DNA from: Ascidia mentula
Lineage: Eukaryota; Chordata; Ascidiacea; Phlebobranchia; Ascidiidae
Direction of reading: 5' to 3'
NCBI GenBank assembly: GCA_947561715.1
Contig: OX387204.1
Coordinates: 5,027,001 to 5,091,000 of the forward strand
DNA length: 64,000 nucleotides
The notes below the pieces were generated by a model. The model did not search any database. It saw only the letters and a program-made list of their open reading frames with translations, and was not told where the DNA came from. The translations under genes and the position numbers were made by a program. How positions within the stretch are numbered: the first letter of the stretch is position 1; each line of letters begins with the position of its first letter. Shown here piece by piece: positions 52,500-64,000 of this stretch.

Positions 52500-53611
52500 T
52501 CAAAACTCGCTTGGCGGTCGAATTGCAATCCATGCGGCTATTTTCGGTCTCTCTTTGACAGATTTCAGCAAAGCAACAAGGGGTGGATGATCATCGAACT
52601 GGATCTGGAATTTGGACGTGAACAGATCGGCGACGGAAAGCAATACAATGTCAATCACCGAGAAAGTCTAAAAAAGGTTATAATAAACATGTTTCATTTG
52701 TGAATCCGTTGCTCTTGAAACAATATACAATACAACATGTAAGGTGTGTGTAAGTTGGTGCATCTTTGACAAAGGAAAGTCGTGTATTTTTATCGAATAT
52801 TGTTTACGTTGTAGATGTAAACAATCGTTAGCAATTTTTTTTAAATATTTTTTTGTTTATACCTTTCCAAACACATAAGGGCCACCGGTTGAGTTCAGAT
52901 GCTCTTCAAGTTTTTTTAATTTTGGTCCCGCGGTTTCTGTCATGAATTCCTGGGTCAGCTTTGCCTGAAAAAATCCAATAAACCTATATTACTTTGATTA
53001 GCTAATATACTTGTGCAAAAACGTTGGTGCACTTGCTTACAATCATGATTATTACCCGTATATACGGAGAACAGCCTATAAGCATGTTGGAGCCATTCTC
53101 TATTTATAAAAGTGAAGGTAAACACCTTCTTTTCTTCGTCTTTTTCCTCCCAGGGAAGTTTGTCGAATGTTTCAAACAAAGTTTCCATCCAGACGTCGAT
53201 GAGAGCCGCATCGAACGAATTCCCGCCATCCAGTTTCAATTCTCGACCAAGGTAGCGGACGATGGAGCGACTGTGTGCCAGGGGTTTGCCATCAACAAAC
53301 AACACCGGCATTTTCCCAAATGGCATGTCTTGGGTAAATAAAGTTACATTGATTACGAATAACTGATAAGAAACAACTTATTAAATGTGCCGTATTTACA
53401 CCTGATGAAGCGATAAAAACTCGCGAAAGCTAGTGTACTTCAATCAGTGATAAGAAACAGGAGCAATTGAAATCTTACTGGGTTTATGTTGAGGCCAGTC
53501 TGCGGAGTCGATGCGCCGATCTTCAAACTCAACCTCCGCCTCTTTGAAAATGAGACGAATCATCTCCCCCAAACCGCGAACGTTGAAATACCACAAAGCG
53601 TAAGTCGGCAT
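52500..53611 (-). CDS. Sigma-class glutathione S-transferase E
   Basis: Exons are 53611-53479, 53328-53126, 52964-52863 and 52667-52500; 200 residues. The start MPTYALWYFN keeps Tyr8, and Trp39 and the HSRSIVRYLGR motif are intact. The acceptor of exon 2 is the less common AAG. Exon 4 (TFSVIDIVLLSVADLF...) is strongly diverged. The end is PPSEF in place of PVTxF. Intron 1 (53478-53329) contains a hammerhead-like RNA motif on the opposite strand. Confidence 0.9.
53397..53437 (+). ncRNA. Hammerhead-ribozyme-like motif (degenerate)
   Basis: In order: TACAC (53397-53401), CTGATGA (53402-53408), one extra A, GCGA-loop-TCGC (53410-53424), GAAA (53425-53428), GCTA, then GTGTA (53433-53437), which pairs with TACAC. 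This is the order of a hammerhead with a very short stem III. The extra A after CTGATGA breaks the strict consensus, so the motif may be inactive or only look-alike. It lies on the plus strand inside intron 1 of a minus-strand GST. Confidence 0.3.
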
Positions 53612-54738
53612 AATGCACTTTATAACTTTTATGGTATCTAGTATGTATTTGTATTACTCACTCTGTAAAAATAAATTATGATAACAATAAGCCTGGAGAA
53701 AAAAGGTTTAACTACATAACGAAGAGCTCAAAAGAAAACCTACGCGAAAATACAATAGGCATCAGACCCATTGCTGTATCTCTCGCGTTTAATATGAAGT
53801 GCTTCGAAGTACTTCGCCTACCGCGTGTTATCAACTGACTGTTTGCGCCCATCTGTAAGTTCTGCGTGATTTGCAGTCCTTGTATGAGCTGAGCAGGTTT
53901 TATCAACCCAATATTGACATTCGGTTGTAGAAAAAGGTTCCTGAGGCGCCTTGTAATGTTGCACCACAACTTGAAACACAGCTTAGTTAACAACGCTTTG
54001 CAGCATAGCAAAACTACTCCCTTCGCTAAATGTTACTTTTCTTCTGGCGCTTAGTTGAAGCCATTTTCAACTAAGAGAAAACATCGCTCTTTAACCTTGG
54101 CACAAAATCAAATGAAAATATTAAAATTCTCACCCATATACACCGACAAAGCGTAGCTACCATCTCCCATATTAAACTTACTGCTGACCCTATAATTGCT
54201 CTGGTGTTGTGCAAGTTAAGTGGACAAAATCTTTTTTCACCTCTTCGCCGCGTCTTCGCCAACTGGCTTTCAGGAATTTATGCGTTGACCTATATAATAT
54301 CAGTACAGATATGTGGTTCCTGATTGCGTTGCCTGCAGACAACAACGCTTTCTCGGAAAACACCTTGTTTTAACTACATGTACGCTACAGAACCCACAAT
54401 CCAAATAACTTTCTTGCACACACGCACACCAAAAAACTGACTTGACTTTACGTTAACTTGTAAAAAAGACTCTTCTAGTACTCGCCTTTGCTGGACGTAA
54501 CTTAAGAAAAACCATAAATAATTGAGTTTGAACGTGTCTTGGAATCGTATTTTGCGCTGTGCACAAACCCAACGCGAGTGTTTGACGATTATACGATAAA
54601 CCGACAAAACAAAACAGAGACAAAAATCCACTGGGTTGATAAATCGCAACTTGAAGTGGCATCACGACCAAACACGATCTGATTAAAAATTGGTGACGAA
54701 CGTTGGAAATGTATTTTACAACAAAGGGTCTGGTGGGC
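53612..54738. other. Non-coding stretch between GST E and GST F
   Basis: It contains the presumed E promoter on its left and the 3' flank of F on its right, where no clear AATAAA is seen. Several 60-100 residue ORFs on the minus strand lack recognisable domains or splice links, and I do not call them. Confidence 0.45.
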
Positions 54739-55541
54739 TTAAAATTCTGTCACAGGCCTTTTTTCAATCCACTCCGCTATTTTGGGACGGTTGGCAAGCG
54801 ACTTGAAAAGCATCTTCAATGTCGGAAAATCTTCAAATGAGACCTTGAACTTTCGACATAGGAACTGCGACATTGGCATGATCACGAAATCGATTGCTGT
54901 CGGTTCCTGTAGGAGAAATGTGCTTTTGTTGGATCCTACGTTGAAAAATGTAATTTTTTCAACCGCAACATACCTTTCCCATGACATACAATCCACCTTT
55001 TTTCTTTATCTGGTCCTCGACACGTTTTAAAGTGGGTCCAATGGTGTTCTTCATGGCGACAGCAACTTGCTCGGCCTTAAATAATACGCCCAATTTAGTT
55101 TTAGCTAAAGTTAAAACCCGCAAGAATTTAAAGTCGAACCTGCTTATCGGGGTCGGTTTCTTCAAAGGGAAGCTTATGAAAGATTTCGAAGAAAGTCTCA
55201 ACCCATGCGTCTATCTGTGCGGAGGCCACCGGATTAATGCCGTCCAATTCAAACTCCCGCGCTAGGTAACGGATTATGGCTCTGCTGTGTGCAATAGCTT
55301 CACCATCGACGTACAGGACAGGCAAGTGACCGAAAGGCATCTCTAAGGAAACACAAATATAAGTAGACAGTGCGTATATGTAGCAACATATGAATAGCAC
55401 GGACAAACCCGGCTTCAGCTTCGCCCAATCTTGTCCTGCAATTCTAACGTCTTCATATTGTACGCCGGCCTCTGCAAAAAGCAGGCGCGACATTTCAGCC
55501 AGCCCCCTTGCTTCAAAGTAATACAGCTTGTAGTTTGGCAT
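54739..55541 (-). CDS. Sigma-class glutathione S-transferase F
   Basis: Exons are 55541-55409, 55342-55140, 55075-54974 and 54906-54739; 200 residues. The start MPNYKLYYFEARG keeps Tyr8, and Trp39, the HLPVLYVDG loop and HSRAIIRYLAR are intact. Introns are short (66, 64 and 67 nt). The donors GTTTGT and GTTCGA are weaker than those of its neighbours but are required by phase and homology. It is the outermost GST of the cluster, 1.2 kb from the 3' end of KDM1B. Confidence 0.92.
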
Positions 55542-56706
55542 TGTTCAGAGTTGTATTCATTCGAACACACTATAGTGCACATATATGTGCATGTTTCACA
55601 CGCACCATAATGCTGCGGGATTGCTCATTTATATATCAGTCGTGCGAACCAGTGGCGTGTCCGAAACTGATGCAACTTTACCCACACTTGATGCAAAAAA
55701 TCCCTCAATCTGTCGACTTATTGCGCCACACCAGGCAACAGCAGCCGAGCTGTGCTGGTTCATCTAAGACGGCCAGACATTCCTATGCGCATTAAGAACA
55801 CGTGTCTTGAAGCAACATGACTCAGCAAAACCCGTGCTGCACAAATGGAAGTCGCGTAGGTTCGATAACGCGGAGAGCTTAGAGCGCGCGCCAGAAGTGG
55901 AGTTGTTGTTGGTCATCTGAAACGGCCAGATATTGCTATGTGCATTACGCACACGTGTCTTAATGCAACATGACTTAGCAAACCTGTGCTGCACGAATGG
56001 AAGTCGCGTAGGTTCGATAACGCTGAGAATTTACATCGTGCGTAGAAATCGGGATACAAAAGGACTTGTAATAAATTATTCAATACTTCTGCCTGAACGA
56101 GGCCATGTTTTCGTTGTGAACCTTCCCTAATTCCGGGTACAAGCAGTTATACTTCCAAACAGCTTTCATGGCTTTCCACTTGATGCAAACCAAAAAATAC
56201 CACAAAAATCGTTAACAGACAAAAAATAGGCGATTCCCACAACACTCATTGTCCCGAACAAGCTCTACGCAGAAATAATGGTTTGTACAAAAAGAAGGAG
56301 ACGGAAAACTAACGCACACAAAAAAGTCCCCTGACATAATGACAGGCTCCAAGTTGAAGTCGTTGATTTGAGTAAGCACAACAAAGATAATGAAACACTA
56401 TGGAAGAAACAACATAAACCTGTAAGGGATTCACTTCGGCAAATCTTACAAATTATCATGTTAGTTCATACAACCGTGTACAGGTGGCAGTTTCGTCAAC
56501 AAAACACAAGCTTTTTAACCGGATTGGACAAACTCGTGCATAAATGCAGTAGGGAGGTATCGCTTTGGTCAATTTTACAACCAGGACACTCGGAAATGTT
56601 GGCCTTTGGGCTGTCTTTCCGTACCGTCTGTACGTACCCAATGAATAAGGTGCGAACTAACTACGCACTTTTGTTGAACTGACAATCGTTGGTTAGTCTA
56701 GTGACG
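55542..56706. other. Non-coding stretch between GST F and KDM1B
   Basis: It holds the presumed promoter of F and the 3' UTR of KDM1B. The middle contains a 153-bp direct repeat. No other exon, RNA gene or transposon terminus is evident. Confidence 0.5.
55761..56033. repeat. Two-copy direct repeat with 153-bp period
   Basis: A block starting catctaagacggccagaca at 55761 recurs at 55914 as catctgaaacggccagata. The copies stay alignable for about 118 bp, through cacgtgtctt, gtgctgcac and gaagtcgcgtaggttcgata. They differ at a modest number of sites, so the duplication is older than the GST array copies. Identity is unknown. Confidence 0.85.
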
Positions 56707-59700
56707 TCAGCCTGCGTTGGCGGAAGCAATTTTCGCCGCTTCACGGAGTCCGCTCAAGAAGGCGCCAGTTACAGTTTGGGGGAAGTGACGATTGGTTCCC
56801 TGAAAAAAACATGTTTGCAACAACTGAACATGGAAGATTTCAGCTTAAATATAATGTCTTTAAAAGTATATCACTATATCATGGCCATGCAAACAGCACA
56901 GATCACAGAAATAAATCAGTTTATATTCTTCTCGTGACGTTGTATCTTAAACGTTATCCTGCAGCAAAGGGGTTCACGGACAACAACACAAAAAATCAGT
57001 ACAACTTTTTTTCTGTGAAAATTTGTTTTTCAGCATACCTCGCCAGCAAAAAAGACCCGGTTTCCAACTTCCTTCGCAAGTTCGTCGTAATCGTCTCCGC
57101 TGCTCCCCGTCCGGACGAAGCTGTAAGCCATCTGTGCATACGGATCGTCCTTCCATCTCGTAACAAAGTAGTTGAGAGGCTTCGGTATTTCCTTCCAAGA
57201 AAATAAACAATATTAAGCGTCTTGCTGAAGCGAAACGTTGTGAAAACAGAGATCGCTGGCAATTACTAAACAAGCCTACAGAACTTAACAAGGCAGATTG
57301 CCTTTTTATGATGATTAACCAGTTCTCAACCGTGTTATGTGCATGGAACCATGTAAGAAGGCCATAATAACAACAAACCACAAGAACGCGGCAAAACAAA
57401 GCAAGTTAAATATGAATATTTTGGACTGTTTTAATGGTAGACGTAGAATTTTTTTTTGTTATTTTATGGAGTAAAACAAAAACGTTAAGTTGTGCGATCT
57501 TCTCCAACAGAATCGCTATATTCGCTGTTTTGCAACAGCCTGTTACAAAACGGACCTGCTCGGGAAAAACGTTGGCTAGAATGGAAAGGGCGATCTGCAC
57601 AATTTTGTCGTCGCTCATGCTTCTTGCTTGTTCGGCCGCTTCACCCGATATCACACTCATCAAAACGTTACTCTTTTCACACTGAAATTGAAAGGAGAAG
57701 GAAAAGTTACTTTTACTGCAAAGCTACATAAGGTGAATATCACATGCTGGTTGGGGTGTTACACCTGTGGGTAGGGAACATCGTAAAACACGGTGCAGAA
57801 ACCTTTCAGGTTGGATCCACTGGGAACGTATCCGAAGTAGTTTGCGTCCTCGATTTTTTCGTCCCAGAACCTACGAAAGATCATGCATCGAGTTAAATGT
57901 TAAGGCAGTGAGTCTTATGTTACCTGTTGTAACTGAGACAATAACATTACATTTGTATGTATGTATATATCTCTTCATACCGGGCATTATACATTTTTAT
58001 ACATAAAAACCTATATACGTATAGTCCTTATGTATATCAGATCTAACGTATACATAGAAACATGCGTTAGACTTTAACACCACAAAGGAACTTTGTGAAA
58101 TATAAGCCCTATAAAAAACATTATGAAGCAACATCTTTTTAAGGCAACAGTAAGTTCATAAGGGCCGACATGTCATTGTGGTATGAATGTCAGGCAAGCA
58201 ATACCGCAGACAAGTCAAACCTGTCCGGAAATTGTAAAGCAATCTTTTCAATGCAGCCGCAGCCGAGTCGATGCATCGACTTGACCTTGTCTTCGGGGAG
58301 CTCTGGTTTAAACTGGATTGAACCGGATCTACAAACGACAGCGATTGGCTTACACGTTACTCCGTCAACACTCCATGGGCAGACAAGTCAAATACCTCAA
58401 TACTGCGAGTGGAACGGTAACAAGTACGCGGTCGGCTGCGAATGTTTCGCCAGATTCAGCGACCGCTTCTACACTTTCATCCGTGTATCGAACTTCTTTC
58501 ACCTGTGACATCACACAAGTCAGATGCGTCCAGAACTTAGGAATTAACTTTATAAACTGACTTATTTAAAATGTTTAGCGACTTAGTGGCAAGGTTTGCT
58601 TCAAGGAAACGCGCAAAATCCGACACGCTACAGTGCTTATGTAATAGTCGAATCAATGAGTAACAGAAGACGGATAGACCCGAGAGTATCGCGTATGCAG
58701 TATTTATTGGACGTTGTACTTGATAATTCTTACTGGGGTGTTGTACTTGATGTTCAATCCATAGGCGAGGGATTCAAGTTGTGTTCCGAACCCGTATGGT
58801 ACAAACGTGTGGTCGCCGCTAAACTGCGCGAATATCTCGTTTTGGTCCCAATGAAACGCCGACACCTGCAATAAGGCAACTGGTTACACCTTTAATTAGT
58901 ATGTAATGCAATGGCACATCATGCCTTGTCAAGACTCGCCCCACAGGCAAACTCTAGGTTCCCGACGTGGAAGTTCAGTATTCGCTCTTCCAGTTTGGAG
59001 AAAGTCAACCCGCTCTGTGTGATCCACTCCTTGTGTGCCTCCGCTATCTTTTCTGTAATTTGTCGTGATTTCAAAGGATGAGAATTTGGGGTTTAATACA
59101 ACACAACCAATCGTCACAAAACCTCCAGACAAGGTCAATTTGATCAGTTCGTCACGGCCGAAATAGTGTTAAGCACATAACCACCATGTATCAAATGTCA
59201 ACAGTCTTACCTCCCAGTGAACAATCGCTTGCGTCTTCATCCTGCGCCTGCCTCCATTCCACGATAATATCCAATAACGCGTTAAAGTGGAAATCCATGC
59301 GTTTATCGCATTCGGCCGAAATCGCGGCGCTCGATACGGGTTTGGTTCTTCGTCTACATGCCGGTCGCTCGTTGGCGCCATCATACAAATCACAGCGCGC
59401 CTGTAGGACGTGCATTCCCATGCCGAGCTGATGGGATACCATGGCCAGAGGGTTGTTTACGCACCTGATTACAGAATCGCGAACAATTTATTAAGATACA
59501 AGCTTTCTCACGTAATCCACTACAACTGACGTAGTTTCGTAATTCAAAAAAACACAAACATTTAAAATTGATACCCTGTTTTATGTGAAGCCGGAAATCT
59601 TCTTAACGATGGCATGTACAGTACGTGATGAGGTCACTCCCTAGTTTAAACAAGGCTAATATACATACAGTAAACATTGCACACACAAAACCAAGCTTGG

Positions 59701-62700
59701 TTTTCACAAGTTGCATTGTCTTTCTTTACGTTATATAGCTCACCCGTTGATGATTTGGGCCCCTCGACCGACACACACCCCATCCAGGGACCAATCATCG
59801 TGCACCCTGCCACCAATGCGGTCACGTGCTTCAAGGCAGACGACGTCACAGCCGAAGTTGTGAAGTTGGCGGGCAGCAGATAATCCCGCAGGTCCCGCTC
59901 CAATTACAATTACCTACATGAAATATAGCAACTTAATATTTGGTGTGGACATAGTAGAATGTTAATCTACAATAAAAAAAATCAATTAGATTTCTGCAGG
60001 AACGACGTGATCATGTCCGTATTGTTGAATATGTTTTGACGTATAAATTAAACCACTTGTTTAAGTCACATAATATCGGCATTCGACGTGGATTGAGGCG
60101 TTCAAAAATAAAGGTTGTAATGTATCGGAAAATCAGTTTGTAAAAAGGTTTGGTGTTGGATAGCGAGACTTTCGGATATTTTGTGATTTGACTTAACGTG
60201 ATCTGACAATCTAGTTATTAGTTCTAGTGACGCCAACCGTATATCCGTTGGTCTGACTATCCGATTGTTTTAGCAATGTCGCCACAAACCTTCTGTTTGG
60301 AATAAATGTCGGGCAGTGTCGCCCTCTTAGCCTGGTCAGTCGTCGCAGACTCGGCATTGATTTCAGGTGGAGGGCCCAGTACTCCAGAATTGACGAGACC
60401 TTTACGAACTGCGAAGTTCAGTATCCGGGGAACCACCAGCGCGCATAGACGAGCTCGAGTGAGACTCCTAGTGATGAGATGTTGGCAGCAGATGGAAGGC
60501 GTCAGTAAGCGTCTGGGGTTGAGCGTCCACAAGGCAATGATCAGATTCCGTATAGCAAGGTATATTGTTTGATCCCTGGGTATATGCAAGATGTTTACAA
60601 GTGAGGATGAACAGATGTCGGGGTTTCTGACATATTTGTGAACATGCTACTTAGTTTGCAAACAAAAATTCGCAAGAAACCAATATTAACTGGTCATGAC
60701 CACGAAATTCAACTTCTAAACATATCGCTGCAGCAGATTTTTGCATAGGCATTATGCATGAAGTTTGACATGAAGGTCTTTAAACGTTAATGAGGGATTT
60801 AACAGATTTGTACAGTATAGACATAAAGTTTGGACAAAAGAAAATCGTCACGGTATCTGATTACAGTAGTTACTGGTGCACTATTTTAGACAGGCTGACC
60901 ATTTTGAGACTTTACTTGAACGAGCTTTCGCGAGCTAATCCTCGCTTCAACAGCTGCTACAAAAATAGTGCATCAGGACTACAGTAATTATAGACCTGAG
61001 ACTGACACGACGTACTGCAGAAATTAGGTTATGATCTCTGCCATGAATAATTACAATCGAGCGTATACACAAAGAGCGAAGATATTACGAAGTATTTCGT
61101 TTTGTAACAGTTCATATAACGACCAATAACATAAGCAGTTGCGCAGTTTATGTCAATATGAGAAGTTGGTAATCGATACAGTACGTGATGATGCCAATGT
61201 TTACTGACGAAAGCTTGTGTAATAAAATTACAATGTTTCAACCTTGCTTCTCAAACAGTTTTCGCGAGCAACCCACGAATTTATGTGCCCGAGCACGAAA
61301 ACATGTTGTGGTGTGTGTTAGAGTCAAATAAATTAGAGGATAATGCGGGTTTGACGCAATATGCATCCAATCTATTAGACTGCCGCGCCTTAATGTGAAA
61401 GGTGCTGGTTTAAAAGGTATGTTGAAAAGTGATCCTTGTTTTTGAATGAAGATAATTCTACAGGTCAGCAAGTTGTACACTACTGACAAATGTGCTTCCA
61501 TTTAACAATAAAATACATTTTGTCGTCAGTTTTGAAAGAAACAGCAAGCAAAAAATGCACTTGGGGGTCCAACATAAACAAAAGTTCCAGCAAAACCAAA
61601 CCTACTTGTAGAAATCTGGAAACTCGTCGGCTTCGTCCAGTTCCATCACGTCAGGTCGCATGCACAGCGCCTTGCCTCTCTCGTGCGGTTTGTAGAATGG
61701 CTGGAAGTACGGGTTGAGACCTTGCACTGTTACACAAGGAACCAGTGTTCAGTATTTATTAGGTTACACATAAAAATACGCTTGTCATTGGCATATTGCT
61801 TTTCCTGCGGGTGTTTTCGGGGTATTTTAAAAAAATAAAATAAATCGAACCACATATTTTCGAATCCTTTCCGACGTGTTTTCGGCCGCCCGGTGACATC
61901 ATCATACTACTGGTTTTTTCCGGATCTTGACGACTTCGCGCTGCATGCAGACCAGCAGTTGAAGACCTGTCAAAATGCATGTTAGCGGTAGTACCACGCA
62001 GGGTTTAAATTTATTCAACCACACCACTGCTGACAGAATCATCCGTTTCTAATAGCTGCATAATATTCTTTTCACCTGTATATGACGTCATTCAATGGCA
62101 CAATGTTGAAAAATGTCCAAACGATTTGTTTGTACATACTGTGGAAATTATACCAACCTGTCGATTTTAATGCGATCGTACAGACCAGGAGGAAGAAGGA
62201 CGTTATTTTGGTCGGTATCGAATTCAGAAAGTTGGCGTTCGTTTACTGCAAGTAATAGTACAAATGCACAATTTGCAGCGGAAATGTCAAGTACTGTATG
62301 GAACCTGTGTCAACGGCGCTCATCCCGACACCGTCAGGGTAGTAACTTGTTAAAAACGGCGCAGCGGGGCTGTTTTTCAAGAATGGAGTGTAGTTGAGTA
62401 ATGGCATCCATGGAACAGTTACGTCGATGGCAGAGGCCACTCCAGGATCGTTTGGCTCCGAACAGGAGTATTTAATATGCGGTGCCCTTCTATAAAACAA
62501 ATGTGGTGAATGAAGTTGGATGTAGATTTAATGCAAAAATGTACTTGTTGTCATTGACATCTTGTTCAGTTTCATCTTCCAATGTATTGGCAAGGTTGCC
62601 CATGATACACGTGTAGTTTTTTACAATTTCTGGGGAAAGTTCCACTTCATTGGTTAAAGAACGCCAATGACCACAACCTGTGCACTCAACCCAGTATGGC

Positions 62701-64000
62701 AACTGTTTTTCTGAAAGAAACACCAAACAATTGAGGATACGGGCCCACATACAGTTTTTAAAAACCACAAATATTTACTTCAATGCTTTATGAAAGTTTT
62801 TGGTCACTGCAACATTTAAAAATCTCACCAGATATGTATGTTGTTAAGTTTTTAAAGGATCCGTCTGCTTTGCTATTCTGCATCCAGGCTCTTTTCCATT
62901 CATGGAAGTCATCACAACCAGGGTTTTTTCTAAAAGCCAAATCAACAACATAAATACAGCACTGGGTTCTAGTATGTTTAATAAGAGGACTGGCATACAT
63001 TCTGTAAAACTGCTCAAAGCAGCCATTGCAGTAATGCTCCTCCAATGACATGTGGTACCACCTGGATGATTTGCCCGAAGCTTCCATGCATCTGAACAAC
63101 AAAATATTTGCCTTTGAATTGCGTCTTTTAGCTTTGCATTATGTGTACACATTTTAAACGAAACCCTTTACAAAAGAGTTTTAACCACTCTTGCCCTTTT
63201 CATTGAACCATCTTATGTCAAAGTTCTGGTAGTTTAAAATTTCCTAATAAGAACATAAATATTCCACTAACAAAAATAGTTCAAATAAAGATTTTACACA
63301 GCATACTCTGGCAACAAAAATAGTTCGAATGAGGATTTTTACATAGGATACTCTGGCAACAAAAATAGTCCAAATGAAGATTTTTACCTGTGATACTCTG
63401 GCAATAAAAATAGTTCAATATGATATTCTTAGTAACAAAAGTAGTTCAAACGAAGTTATTGTCACTTACTGATTAGTTGCTTTGATGCAACATGTAAGGG
63501 CAGATTTACCACATCCACTCTTCTTGCAGGAGTGTTTTTTGGCAAACGCTTCAAGATCCTCGGTTGTCATTTCATTGGTAGCTGGTAGACTTTCCAAACA
63601 TCCCTTCTGTTCAGAATCTACATTCGCCTTCACTTTTTTCATTCTCTGGCTTCCATAACGCTTGTGTTCATTTTCCCCACTTTGATGTAATGTAATGGCA
63701 GGGGCACTTTTGCGGCCTTTTTTAGTCCCCTTGGGCCTTCCTGGTTTTCTAACTATTTTTCGGACAGTTTCTTTTGCTTCATATATAATTATATTCTCTT
63801 TGGCTACTGAAGGAATGCTAGGTACATCCTGAATAACAACTGGGTCACTGGACATTTCTTGGTCACAATCACCATTTGGTTTGGTTTGTTGTACTAGAGC
63901 CATAGTTGGCTCATTTATTTCTACCTCATTACTTAAATAGCTGACATTTTCATCTATTTTATTTGTTACATCTTCTGCGAGGACAGACTCTTCCAGCTTT
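56707..64000 (-). CDS. KDM1B: KDM1B (LSD2) lysine-specific histone demethylase, 5' end outside window
   Basis: Nuclear FAD enzyme that removes methyl groups from histone H3 Lys4. Nineteen exons join in frame (1020 codons visible): 64000-63470, 63091-62999, 62929-62829, 62710-62545, 62489-62305, 62245-62158, 61966-61851, 61726-61606, 60575-60290, 59913-59744, 59464-59211, 59052-58925, 58865-58734, 58502-58396, 58328-58221, 57870-57765, 57681-57556, 57191-57039 and 56799-56707. Exon 1 has an AT-hook-like [14 protein letters not shown]. Exons 1-3 form the C4H2C2-type finger (SSRWYH, HYCNGCF). Exon 4 starts the CW finger (LPYWVEC). Exons 8-9 are SWIRM ([16 protein letters not shown]). Exon 10 has the FAD motif [15 protein letters not shown]. 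Exon 15 keeps the flavin-contacting Lys in IEKIALQF. Exon 19 has [16 protein letters not shown]. Exon 12 ends at a GC donor. No start codon is assigned because the frame stays open to the window edge. Confidence 0.93.
60576..61605. other. KDM1B intron 8 (1030 nt)
   Basis: The longest KDM1B intron in the window, between the two SWIRM exons. I see no nested gene, repeat family or RNA motif in it. Confidence 0.6.
62930..62998 (-). other. 69-nt stop-free intron 2 of KDM1B
   Basis: The donor is GTATGC and the acceptor TTTTAG. The length is a multiple of three and the frame is open through it, so retention would insert 23 residues into the zinc finger between the HYCNGC part and its end. Homology to vertebrate KDM1B supports removal. 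Confidence 0.7.
63269..63455. repeat. ~45-bp minisatellite in KDM1B intron 1
   Basis: Units starting aacaaaaatagtt with gaagatttttac and atactctggc recur near 63269, 63313, 63358 and 63403, with a shorter degenerate unit near 63434. The period is 44-45 bp. It fills much of the 378-nt intron. Confidence 0.85.

Noticed and set aside
53712-54671. Minus-strand ORFs of 60-100 codons between GST E and F
   Set aside because: No known domain, no usable splice partners and low-complexity composition; likely chance ORFs.
56974-57399. 141-codon ORF on the minus strand
   Set aside because: It overlaps KDM1B exon 18 in a different frame and runs into introns.

Overview
The window is a eukaryotic, AT-rich chromosome segment in which every gene I can support lies on the minus strand and is split by spliceosomal introns (GT..AG, one GC..AG). 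The gene content (sigma-class glutathione S-transferases, a relaxin-receptor-like GPCR, a KDM1B/LSD2 histone demethylase) and the compact introns, mostly 60-400 bp, point to an invertebrate animal. A tunicate such as Ciona fits best, but that is inference, not proof.

Positions 1-44950 are a head-to-tail array of a roughly 3.72 kb unit. Each unit carries two different sigma-class GST genes, called A and B here. There are 12 complete A genes, 12 complete B genes and the start of a thirteenth A gene cut by the left edge. Every complete copy reads as an intact 200-residue protein with exons of 133, 203, 102 and 165 nt. Two flavours of unit occur, N and D, which differ in three residues of B, an (AT)n tract, small indels and a 20-bp duplication of the intron 1 donor of A. 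From left to right the B genes run N-D-N-N-N-N-D-N-D-N-D-N', so the array mixes 7452-bp N-D dimers with a run of 3722-bp units that look like N/D recombinants. The rightmost A gene (A12) is the most diverged copy, and unit homology stops abruptly near 44950.

Positions 46077-48230 hold a two-exon class A GPCR. Its transmembrane part resembles the relaxin/LGR family, but it has a signal peptide and a short N-terminus in place of leucine-rich repeats. Positions 48942-55541 hold four more single-copy sigma GSTs (C, D, E, F) with the same three intron positions. C is closest to A, and the others are progressively more diverged. The locus therefore looks like an old single-copy GST cluster from which one A-B pair was recently amplified.

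Positions 56707-64000 are a KDM1B (LSD2) flavin-dependent histone demethylase gene. I could assemble 19 exons, with the 5' end running out of the window. They cover an AT-hook-like basic segment, a C4H2C2-type zinc finger, a CW zinc finger, a SWIRM domain and the amine oxidase domain with its FAD motif and the Lys that contacts the flavin.

The GST proteins would act in the cytosol on glutathione conjugation or prostaglandin-type isomerisation. The GPCR and KDM1B appear to be unrelated neighbours. The main points for follow-up are the near-identical array, the stop-free 69-nt introns, a hammerhead-like RNA motif in a GST intron, the unusual GPCR extracellular loop, and traces of gene conversion between paralogs.
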